Of a DNA stretch of 5,025 bases, positions 1 to 5,025 are shown one piece after another (positions within the stretch are counted from its first letter, which is position 1; every line of letters begins with the position of its first letter). Source of the DNA: WHSW01 sp035296705 (GTDB lineage Bacteria; Actinomycetota; Thermoleophilia; Solirubrobacterales; 70-9); the NCBI GenBank assembly GCA_035296705.1, contig DATHAL010000018.1, positions 1 to 5,025 of the forward strand. Reading direction: 5' to 3'. Position numbers and translations under genes: made by a program. The notes under the pieces were generated by a model that saw only the letters and a list, made by a program, of their open reading frames with translations, had not been told where the DNA came from and searched no databases.

Positions 1-1
1 G

Positions 2-655
2 CCCGAGCTGCTCGCCCTCTCCGCGAGCTCGCCGTTCCTCGACCGGGAGGATTCGGGCCTCGCCTCGGCGCGCACGCAGATCTTCACCAAGAGCTTCCCC
101 CGCTGCGGGATACCCGAGCCGTTCGGAAGCTTCGCGGCCTACGCCGCTCACATCGAGTGGCTCAGGCGGACGGGCTCGATCGCCGAGGCGACCCAGCTGT
201 GGTGGAGCGTGCGGCCGCACCACTCCTTCGGGACGGTCGAGGTGCGGATCTGCGACGCGCAACCGAGCGCCTCCGAGTCGAGCGCGCTCGCCGCGCTGAT
301 CGTCGCGTGCGTGGCCCAGACCGCGCTCGACGTGGACGACGACGTGCCCGCCGCGCCGCGGCCGGGGCGCATGGTCGAGGAGAACCTCTGGCGCGCGATC
401 CGCTACGGCCTCGACGGGCGCATGATCGACCTCGACCGCGGCGAGGAGTTCCCCGCCGCGGCGATCGCGGACCGGCTGCTCGCCTGGACGGCCCCGGCGC
501 GCGCGGCACTCGGGCTTGAGCCCGCGCTGGCCGACGAGAACGCCGCCGGGCGCCAGCAGCGCGCCATCGCGGAAGGTGCGACGATCGAGGAGGCGTTCGG
601 GTACGAGGTCGACCTGACCGAGCGCACGTACGCGACCGAGGAGGTGACGACGTGA
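2..655 (+). CDS. GCS2-family glutamate-cysteine ligase / YbdK-type carboxylate-amine ligase (C-terminal part)
   Basis: The reading frame is open from the left edge and gives 217 C-terminal residues; the family is usually about 370-390 residues, so slightly more than half is visible. Members are cytoplasmic ATP-dependent ligases joining a carboxylate (glutamate in true glutamate-cysteine ligases) to an amine such as cysteine. Family-typical stretches in the visible part are SARTQIF followed by FPRCGIPEPF (about fragment residues 22-41), then LWWSVRPHHSFGTVEVRICD (66-85), which resembles the YbdK signature with a TxEvR-D core, and ENLWRAIRYGLDG (127-139). The last approximately 35 residues are charged and end at TGA 653-655, overlapping the next start by 4 nt. 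Whether it makes gamma-glutamylcysteine or another amide cannot be told: the family is functionally mixed, and the N-terminal ATP and glutamate-binding part is missing. No frameshift or internal stop is seen. Family assignment is firm; substrate is not. Confidence 0.9.
   Translation, partial: PELLALSASSPFLDREDSGLASARTQIFTKSFPRCGIPEPFGSFAAYAAHIEWLRRTGSIAEATQLWWSVRPHHSFGTVEVRICDAQPSASESSALAALIVACVAQTALDVDDDVPAAPRPGRMVEENLWRAIRYGLDGRMIDLDRGEEFPAAAIADRLLAWTAPARAALGLEPALADENAAGRQQRAIAEGATIEEAFGYEVDLTERTYATEEVTT
640..647 (+). promoter_or_regulatory. Strong Shine-Dalgarno of the DUF1844-like gene
   Basis: GGAGGTGA is an exact 8-base match to the 16S anti-Shine-Dalgarno complement. It lies inside the last codons of the upstream ligase gene, and four bases separate it from the GTG at 652. 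It fixes that GTG as the start and supports translational coupling across the GTGA overlap at 652-655. Confidence 0.85.
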
Positions 656-1212
656 CGGCTGGGGGACAACACGGGGAGCCGCCGAACGCCGGGCAAGCCG
701 GCGCGGGCGCGACCGGCGCCGGCGCCACCCCGCCGAGCGACGAGGAGGTCCGCGCGGCGGTCGAGGAGCAGATGCGTCGGTTGAGCGTGGAGGACGTGCT
801 CGTACAGACCGTGGTGACGCTCGTCAACCTCGGTGCGCGCAAGCTCGGACTGACCGCCTCGGCCGAGGGCGCGAGCGACGAGGGGGGCACCGGCGCGCCG
901 GACCTCGAGCAGGGGCGCCAGGCGATCGACGCGACGCGTGCGCTCCTCCCGCTCGTGTCGGGCGACGTCGCCCCGATCCGTGACGCGCTGAGCCAGCTCC
1001 AAGTCGCCTACGCTCAGCTCGCGCAGGGCGTGGAGTCGTCCGGGGCGGGGGCACGGCCGTCCGGCGGCGAGGGCGGCGCCGCGCAGCCGCCGGGCGCGGA
1101 GGGCGCGGGGGAGTCGCGACCACCGGGAGAGCCTGCGCCCGCTCAGCCCCCGGCCGGCGACCCCGACGGCGAGAAGGCTCGCTCCAAGATCTGGACGCCC
1201 CCGGGCGCCTGA
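652..1212 (+). CDS. DUF1844-like protein with low-complexity N- and C-terminal tails
   Basis: This gene encodes a 186-residue protein of unknown function. The GTG start at 652 is chosen because of the perfect Shine-Dalgarno at 640-647 and the 4-nt overlap with the upstream stop. Residues 1-28 are Gly/Ala/Pro-rich. The folded part, about 43-127, is predicted helical: SVEDVLVQTVVTLVNLGARK, then DLEQGRQAIDATRALLPLV, then IRDALSQLQVAYAQL. This order matches my memory of DUF1844 proteins: a helix ending in a 'LG' step, a Leu-x-x-Ala/Gly-Arg-x-x-Ile-Asp helix, and a final Leu-x-x-Leu-x-x-x-Tyr helix. Residues 128-175 are a Pro/Gly/Ala/Glu-rich, probably disordered linker ending in a short Trp-containing tail, SKIWTPPGA. 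No signal peptide or membrane segment is seen, so it is probably cytoplasmic. It is translationally coupled to the ligase, but no role can be assigned. The family call rests on pattern, not on a profile search. Confidence 0.8.
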   Translation: MTAGGQHGEPPNAGQAGAGATGAGATPPSDEEVRAAVEEQMRRLSVEDVLVQTVVTLVNLGARKLGLTASAEGASDEGGTGAPDLEQGRQAIDATRALLPLVSGDVAPIRDALSQLQVAYAQLAQGVESSGAGARPSGGEGGAAQPPGAEGAGESRPPGEPAPAQPPAGDPDGEKARSKIWTPPGA

Positions 1213-1228
1213 TCTCGGAACGCGCCGC

Positions 1229-1234
1229 TAGACT
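1229..1234 (+). promoter_or_regulatory. Candidate -10 element of the pyrophosphatase gene promoter
   Basis: TAGACT fits the TAnnnT pattern of actinobacterial housekeeping -10 boxes and stands out in a very GC-rich surround just after the upstream stop codon. There is no clear TTGAC-like -35 box 16-18 nt upstream, where the sequence is GC-rich and covers the end of the previous gene. A start near 1241 would be predicted. The evidence is one short motif only. Confidence 0.35.
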
Positions 1235-1261
1235 GCCCGCGCTTCAACTTTGAGAACTCGC

Positions 1262-1315
1262 ATGGCGCCCGCGGGCGCGTCGCAGCGCGACGGCGCGCCC
1301 GCGGTCGGGCCCTGA
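1262..1315 (+). CDS. Possible short upstream ORF (17 codons) in the pyrophosphatase gene leader
   Basis: An ATG at 1262 opens 17 codons (MAPAGASQRDGAPAVGP) ending at TGA 1313-1315. It would lie about 20 nt after the predicted transcription start, and its codons cover the whole hairpin at 1269-1304. The ribosome site is poor: only a short GAG at 1252-1254 lies upstream. There is no run of a single regulatory amino acid as in classical attenuation peptides. In GC-rich DNA such a short ORF easily arises by chance, so it is listed only as a possibility. Confidence 0.12.
   Translation: MAPAGASQRDGAPAVGP
1269..1304 (+). repeat. Strong imperfect inverted repeat (hairpin) in the pyrophosphatase gene leader
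   Basis: Positions 1269-1277 (CCGCGGGCG) pair exactly with 1296-1304, and 1278-1283 (CGTCGC) pair exactly with 1287-1292. This gives 15 pairs, nearly all G-C, interrupted only by a 3-nt bulge (1293-1295) and closed by an AGC loop (1284-1286). No T-run follows, so it is not a classical intrinsic terminator. The right arm can also fold otherwise: 1297-1301 with 1306-1310, and 1292-1297 with 1321-1326. High GC raises the chance of accidental hairpins, but a stem this long is noteworthy. Confidence 0.6.
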
Positions 1316-1390
1316 TCGAACGCGCCCCCCGCGCCTCCGGGTCGCGGCCGCCGTCCGATCACCCCGCCGCGCGCCGCAACGAGCCGAACC

Positions 1391-1396
1391 GGAGGA
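1391..1396 (+). promoter_or_regulatory. Shine-Dalgarno selecting the TTG start of the pyrophosphatase gene
   Basis: GGAGGA is followed after a short gap (four bases from the GGAGG core) by TTG at 1400. The only other nearby in-frame start-like codon, TTG at 1412, would be 16 bases from the same core, so the 1400 start is preferred. Confidence 0.75.
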
Positions 1397-1399
1397 ACC

Positions 1400-3481
1400 T
1401 TGACCGAATTCTTGACGAACTGGGGCGTAGTCATCGGGCTGGTCTGCGCCGGCGCCGCGGTGGTCTACGGCCTCGCGACGACCCGCTGGCTGCTGGCCCT
1501 GTCGCCCGGCAACGTGCAGATGCAGTCGATCTCGCAGGCGGTCCAGGAGGGTGCGCGCGCCTACCTGACGCGCCAGTACACGATCATCGCCGGCGTCGCG
1601 ATCGTGCTCGCGATCGTGCTCGCGCTCGCGCTCGACCTGCCCATCGCGATCGGCTTCGTCCTCGGCGGCGCGCTGTCCGCGGGCGCCGGCTTCATCGGCA
1701 TGAACGTGTCGGTGCGCGCCAACGCGCGCGTCGCCGAGCGGGCGCGTGGCGGCATCTCCGGGGCGCTCGACGTCGCCTTCAAGGGCGGCGCGGTCACCGG
1801 GCTGCTCGTGGCCGGACTCGCGCTGCTCGGCGTGGCCGGCTACTACGGAGTGCTGATCCTGCTCGGGTTCGACGAGCTGGACTCGGTCCAGGCGCTCGTT
1901 GGCCTCGGCTTCGGCGGCTCGCTCATCTCGGTGTTCGCGCGACTCGGAGGCGGCATCTTCACCAAGGCGGCGGATGTCGGCGCCGACCTCGTCGGGAAGG
2001 TCGAGGCGGGCATCCCCGAGGACGACCCACGTAACCCGGCGGTCATCGCAGACAACGTGGGCGACAACGTCGGCGACTGCGCCGGCATGGCGGCCGACCT
2101 GTTCGAGACGTACGCGGTCACCGCGGTCGGGGTCATGCTGCTCGGCGTCCTCACCTTCGCCGAGCCGACCCGGGTCGCGGTGTATCCGCTGATCATCGGC
2201 GGTGCGTCGATCCTCGCGTCGATCATCGGCACGTTCGCGGTACGCAGCCGCGCGGGGAACGTCGAGCGGGCGCTCTACCAGGGGCTGATCGTCTCCGGCG
2301 TGCTGGCCGCGGCCGCCTTCCTTCCGATCACGCTCTGGCTCATGGACGGCGTGAGCTTCAAGGAGGACGTCTCCGGTCTGCTCGCCGCGGGCGGCGCACC
2401 GAGCGCGATCCAGCTCTGGCTGTGCACGCTCGTCGGAATCGGAGTCACGGCAGGGCTGTTCGTGATCACCGACTTCTACACGTCGACGCGCTTCCGCCCC
2501 GTGAAGACGACCGCGGCGGCGTCCCAGACCGGTCACGCCACGAACATCATCCAGGGTCTCGCCCAGGGCTACCAGGCGACCGCGCTGCCCGCCATCCTGC
2601 TCGCCGCCGGGATCCTCGCGGCGAGCGCGCTCGGAGGGATCTACGGCATCGGCGTGGCCGTCATGGCGCAGCTCTCCCTCACCGGCCTGATCGTCGCGCT
2701 CGACGCCTTCGGGCCGATCACCGACAACGCCGGCGGCATCGCCGAGATGGCGGACCTGCCGCAGTCGGTGCGCGACGTGACCGACCCGCTCGACGCGGTC
2801 GGGAACACCACCAAGGCGGTAACCAAGGGATACGCGATCGGCTCGGCCGTACTCGCCGCGCTCGTGCTGTTCGCCGCGTTCGTCGAGGAGCTTCGCACCG
2901 AGGCGCAGCGTGCGGGCGAGCGGCTCTCGGGATTCGACGTCTCGAACCCCGAGGTGCTGATCGGGCTCATCGTCGGCGGCATGATGGTCTACCTGTTCGC
3001 CGCGCTCGCCATCGAGTCGGTGGGACGCGCCGGCGGCGGCGTGGTCGAGGAGGTGCGCTCACAGTTCCGCGAGAAGCCGGGGATCATGGAGGGCACGGAG
3101 AAGCCGGACTATGCGCGCTCGGTGTCGATCGTCACGCGCGCGGCGCAGCGCGAGATGATCCTCCCGTCGCTGATCCCGATCGTCGTGCCGGTGGTCGTCG
3201 GCATCCTCTCCTATCGGGCGCTCGGCGGGCTCCTGATCGGCGTGATCGTCGTCGGCTTCTTCGCCGCGATCTCGATGACCTCGGGCGGCGGCGCGTGGGA
3301 CAACGCCAAGAAGCTGATCGAGGACGGCGAGTTCGGCGGCAAGGGATCCGAGGCCCACGCCGCCTCGGTCACCGGCGACACGGTCGGCGACCCCTACAAG
3401 GACACCGCCGGCCCGGCGATCAACCCGATGATCAAGGTGGCGAACATCGTGGCGCTCCTGATTATCCCGTTCGTGGTCTGA
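1400..3481 (+). CDS. hppA: Membrane-bound proton-translocating pyrophosphatase, K+-independent type
   Basis: This integral membrane pump hydrolyses pyrophosphate to phosphate and exports H+. The gene is complete: 693 residues with the hydrophobic pattern of the roughly 16-helix family. Motifs in order are: N-terminal MQSISQAVQEGARAYLTRQY (about 40-60); the substrate loop KAADVGADLVGKVE (189-202) followed by IPEDDPRNP (205-213); DNVGDNVGDCAG (218-229), with the Asp residues that bind Mg2+ and pyrophosphate; DAFGPITDNAGGIAEMAD, then GNTTKA (468-473); SGGGAWDNAKK (628-638); and GDTVGDPYKDT (659-669). Lys472 and Thr475 (GNTTKAVTKG) are the published marks of K+-independent enzymes, where K+-dependent ones have Ala and usually Gly or Ala. 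Glu236 in DLFETY sits where proton-pumping K+-independent enzymes carry their transport-related Glu. The TTG start at 1400 follows a good Shine-Dalgarno. No catalytic residue is missing and no frameshift is seen. The gene has its own long leader and is followed 84 nt later by a co-directional permease gene. Confidence 0.98.
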   Translation: MTEFLTNWGVVIGLVCAGAAVVYGLATTRWLLALSPGNVQMQSISQAVQEGARAYLTRQYTIIAGVAIVLAIVLALALDLPIAIGFVLGGALSAGAGFIGMNVSVRANARVAERARGGISGALDVAFKGGAVTGLLVAGLALLGVAGYYGVLILLGFDELDSVQALVGLGFGGSLISVFARLGGGIFTKAADVGADLVGKVEAGIPEDDPRNPAVIADNVGDNVGDCAGMAADLFETYAVTAVGVMLLGVLTFAEPTRVAVYPLIIGGASILASIIGTFAVRSRAGNVERALYQGLIVSGVLAAAAFLPITLWLMDGVSFKEDVSGLLAAGGAPSAIQLWLCTLVGIGVTAGLFVITDFYTSTRFRPVKTTAAASQTGHATNIIQGLAQGYQATALPAILLAAGILAASALGGIYGIGVAVMAQLSLTGLIVALDAFGPITDNAGGIAEMADLPQSVRDVTDPLDAVGNTTKAVTKGYAIGSAVLAALVLFAAFVEELRTEAQRAGERLSGFDVSNPEVLIGLIVGGMMVYLFAALAIESVGRAGGGVVEEVRSQFREKPGIMEGTEKPDYARSVSIVTRAAQREMILPSLIPIVVPVVVGILSYRALGGLLIGVIVVGFFAAISMTSGGGAWDNAKKLIEDGEFGGKGSEAHAASVTGDTVGDPYKDTAGPAINPMIKVANIVALLIIPFVV

Positions 3482-3493
3482 GGCGGGTCCGCT

Positions 3494-3508
3494 GGCGCCG
3501 CGGGCGCC
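3494..3508 (+). repeat. Short GC hairpin after the pyrophosphatase gene
   Basis: GGCGCC (3494-3499) and GGCGCC (3503-3508) can pair across a GCG loop, and the sequence overlaps a 10-base palindrome, CGGGCGCCCG (3501-3510). It lies 12 nt after the pyrophosphatase stop codon. No T-run follows, so it is at best a transcript 3'-end stabiliser or a weak terminator, and it may be chance in GC-rich sequence. Confidence 0.25.
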
Positions 3509-3542
3509 CGGTCGCCCCCGCGTCGTCGGCTCACCCACTGGG

Positions 3543-3548
3543 TAGCTT
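3543..3548 (+). promoter_or_regulatory. Candidate -10 element upstream of the permease gene
   Basis: TAGCTT fits TAnnnT and is one of the few AT-containing hexamers in the 84-nt spacer. It ends 17 nt before the GTG start, so any transcript from it would have a leader of only about 5-11 nt. No -35 box is recognisable. The permease gene could equally be transcribed by readthrough from the pyrophosphatase gene. Confidence 0.2.
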
Positions 3549-3565
3549 TCCTCCGGCGAGCGCCC

Positions 3566-5025
3566 GTGGCCGAACGTAGACCCAAGCATCAGGGACTCGA
3601 GCGCGTGCTCGGTACGGGCGCGCTGTTCAGCACCGCCTACGGCAACGTCGGCAGCTCGATCTACTACGCGCTCGGGCTCGTCGCGGCGCTCGCGCTCGGG
3701 CTCACGCCCGTCGTGTTCGTGATCGCCGGGCTCATCTTCGCCGCCACGGCGGCTACCTACGCGGAGGGAACGACGATGTTTCACGAGGCCGGGGGCGCAT
3801 CTTCGTTCGCGCGCCGGGCCTTCAACGAGTTCTGGTCGTTCTTCGCGGCATGGGGCCAGATGCTGACCTACATCATCACGGTCTCGATCTCGGCGTTCTT
3901 CGTCCCGCACTACCTCGGTGTGTTCTGGGCGCCGCTCGGGCACTCGCCGCTCGACATATTCGCCGGCATCGGGATCGTGGTGATCCTCGCCGCGGTCAAC
4001 GTCTTCGGAGTCAAGGAGTCGGCGGGCCTCAACGTCTTCCTCGCGGTCGCCGACTTCCTCACCCAGCTCATCCTGGTGGTGGTGGGGATCGTGCTCGTGC
4101 TGTCGCCGGAGATGCTCGTCTCCCAGGTCGACCTCGGCACGGCGCCGACCGTCTCGGACTTCCTGATCGCGATCCCGGTCGGGATGGTCGCCTACACGGG
4201 CATCGAGACCGTCTCGAACCTGGCCGAGGAGGCCCGCGACTACCAGAAGACGATCCCGCGCGGCATCGGGGGCGTGGTGATCGCGGTCGTCGCCATCTAC
4301 GCGTTCCTCCCGGCCATCGCGCTGTCCGCCCTGCCCGTGCGGGACGGCGAGACCGCGCTCGGGCTGTCCAAGGAGCGGGGTGGCTTCGCCGACGACCCGA
4401 TCCTGGGCGTCGTGCGCGGGCTCGACCTCCCGCCCGGGCTCGCCGCTCCGGCCGAGATCTACGTCGGGATCCTCGCGGCGACCATCCTGCTCATCGCCAC
4501 CAACGCGGGGCTCATCGGCGTGTCGCGGCTCACGTACTCGATGGGCCAGCACCGCCAGCTACCCGAGCGACTGCGCCAGCTCCACCCCCGCTACCGCACG
4601 CCGTACATCGCCATCGCGGTGTTCGCGCTCGTCGCCTGCCTGGCGATTGCGCCGGGGCAGGCCGACTTCCTGGGCACGATCTACGCGTTCGGCGCCATGC
4701 TCGGCTTCACCATGGCGCACGTCTCGGTCGTGCGCCTGCGCTTCTCCCAGCCGGGGCACGAGCGCCCGTTCCGGGTGCGCGGCAACCTCAGGGTGGCGGG
4801 GCGCGACGTGCCGCTGGTCGCGATCTTCGGTGCTCTGGGTACGGGGATCGCCTTCGTGGTGGTCACCGTGCTCGACGCGCGCGTCCTCGTGGCGGGCGTC
4901 CTGTGGATGGGGGTCGGCGTGACCGGCTACCTGCTCTACCGACGCACCCAGGGACTGTCGCTCACCCAGACCGCCAAGGTCGTGGTGCCGAAGCCGGTCG
5001 TGGAGCACGAGGTCGAGTACGACTC
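3566..5025 (+). CDS. APC-superfamily amino-acid permease (C-terminus off window; probable Usp-domain fusion)
   Basis: This is a probable inner-membrane amino-acid or polyamine transporter with a LeuT-type fold; 486 codons are visible and the frame stays open at the right edge. The GTG at 3566 is chosen because it is the first start codon after the in-frame stop at 3479-3481. It has only a weak purine-rich ribosome site (GGCGAG, 3555-3560). A basic N-terminus (MAERRPKHQG) precedes helix 1, whose unwound glycine motif is GNVGSSIY (26-33). The helix 6 region, GMVAYTGIETVSNLAEEARD followed by IPRGI (206-234), matches the APC pattern of a Gly-x-Glu and AEE-x-x-(N/D) followed by IPR. About 12 membrane helices fit between residues 17 and 457. 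After them comes a soluble stretch, TQGLSLTQTAKVV then EHEVEYD (to 486), resembling the linker that leads into a C-terminal universal stress protein domain in some permeases. Substrate is unknown; proton symport is typical of the superfamily but not shown here. Confidence 0.93.
   Translation, partial: MAERRPKHQGLERVLGTGALFSTAYGNVGSSIYYALGLVAALALGLTPVVFVIAGLIFAATAATYAEGTTMFHEAGGASSFARRAFNEFWSFFAAWGQMLTYIITVSISAFFVPHYLGVFWAPLGHSPLDIFAGIGIVVILAAVNVFGVKESAGLNVFLAVADFLTQLILVVVGIVLVLSPEMLVSQVDLGTAPTVSDFLIAIPVGMVAYTGIETVSNLAEEARDYQKTIPRGIGGVVIAVVAIYAFLPAIALSALPVRDGETALGLSKERGGFADDPILGVVRGLDLPPGLAAPAEIYVGILAATILLIATNAGLIGVSRLTYSMGQHRQLPERLRQLHPRYRTPYIAIAVFALVACLAIAPGQADFLGTIYAFGAMLGFTMAHVSVVRLRFSQPGHERPFRVRGNLRVAGRDVPLVAIFGALGTGIAFVVVTVLDARVLVAGVLWMGVGVTGYLLYRRTQGLSLTQTAKVVVPKPVVEHEVEYD

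Larger units (their letters stand above)
1213..1399 (+). other. Intergenic leader region upstream of the proton pyrophosphatase gene
   Basis: This 187-nt stretch separates the DUF1844-like stop from the TTG start of the pyrophosphatase gene. It holds a candidate -10 box (1229-1234), a strong imperfect hairpin (1269-1304), a possible 17-codon ORF (1262-1315), a C-rich stretch (about 1321-1380) and the Shine-Dalgarno at 1391-1396. If transcription starts near 1241, the mRNA leader would be about 160 nt, long enough for regulation. I do not recognise a known riboswitch class here. No T-run terminator follows the upstream gene, so readthrough from it is possible. Confidence 0.6.

Noticed and set aside
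511..524. Hairpin CGGGC-TTGA-GCCCG within the ligase gene
   Set aside because: It has only 5 pairs, lies inside coding sequence, and no T-run follows; expected by chance at this GC content.
162..890. Open frame of 242 codons on the - strand over the ligase and DUF1844-like genes
   Set aside because: Ser/Arg/Pro-rich antisense shadow; the + strand frames carry the family motifs.
1204..1226. Possible terminator stem GGCGC / GCGCC after the DUF1844-like gene
   Set aside because: Only five pairs with a 13-nt loop and no T-run; too weak to call a terminator.
1598..1633. Tandem 12-mer GCGATCGTGCTC twice, then GCGCTC twice, inside the pyrophosphatase gene
   Set aside because: It encodes Ala/Ile/Val/Leu repeats of a membrane helix with preferred codons; coding bias explains it without a repeat element.
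1244..2536. 430-codon open frame on the - strand over the first half of the pyrophosphatase gene and its leader
   Set aside because: It has the same charged antisense-shadow composition, no recognisable domain, and is opposite the conserved catalytic motifs of the pyrophosphatase.
2422..3579. 385-codon + strand open frame in another frame within the pyrophosphatase gene
   Set aside because: It is Arg-rich out-of-frame translation of a strongly conserved gene, with no family resemblance.
3059..4552. Very long (497-codon) open frame on the - strand across the end of the pyrophosphatase gene, the spacer and the permease gene
   Set aside because: Its translation is an Arg/Asp/Glu/His-rich low-complexity string typical of the antisense shadow of GC-rich genes, and it covers two well-recognised + strand genes.

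Overview
The window is a gene-dense, high-GC (roughly 70% by eye) bacterial chromosome segment with four protein-coding genes, all on the + strand. Codon use is strongly biased to G or C at third positions. There are GTG and TTG starts, an actinobacterial form of a DUF1844 protein and a permease of a type I associate with Thermoleophilia. I infer an actinomycetotal host, possibly Solirubrobacterales or Gaiellales; no rRNA or other marker confirms this. I see no mobile element, CRISPR array, tRNA or other RNA gene.

Layout. (1) Positions 2-655: C-terminal 217 residues of a GCS2-superfamily enzyme (glutamate-cysteine ligase / YbdK-type carboxylate-amine ligase), with its N-terminus off the left edge. 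(2) 652-1212: a 186-residue DUF1844-like protein whose GTG start overlaps the previous stop by 4 nt and has a perfect Shine-Dalgarno; the pair is almost certainly translationally coupled. (3) 1213-1399: a 187-nt intergenic leader with a candidate -10 element, a very strong imperfect hairpin with an alternative fold, and a possible 17-codon upstream ORF. (4) 1400-3481: a complete 693-residue membrane-bound proton-pumping pyrophosphatase (HppA) with a TTG start, all catalytic motifs, and the Lys/Thr signature of the K+-independent class. (5) 3482-3565: a short spacer with a small GC hairpin. (6) 3566 to the right edge: an APC-superfamily amino-acid permease, 486 codons visible and still open. 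Its last visible residues look like the lead-in to a C-terminal universal-stress-protein domain.

How they might work together. HppA couples pyrophosphate hydrolysis to proton export, and APC permeases are often proton-coupled, so the two neighbours could be energetically linked; this is inference from adjacency only. The GCS2/DUF1844 pair looks like a separate transcription unit. This is mostly an ordinary housekeeping and transport region, and I found no convincing new system. The points most worth a second look are the structured hppA leader, the predicted permease-Usp fusion and the DUF1844 protein with its disordered tail and terminal motif.
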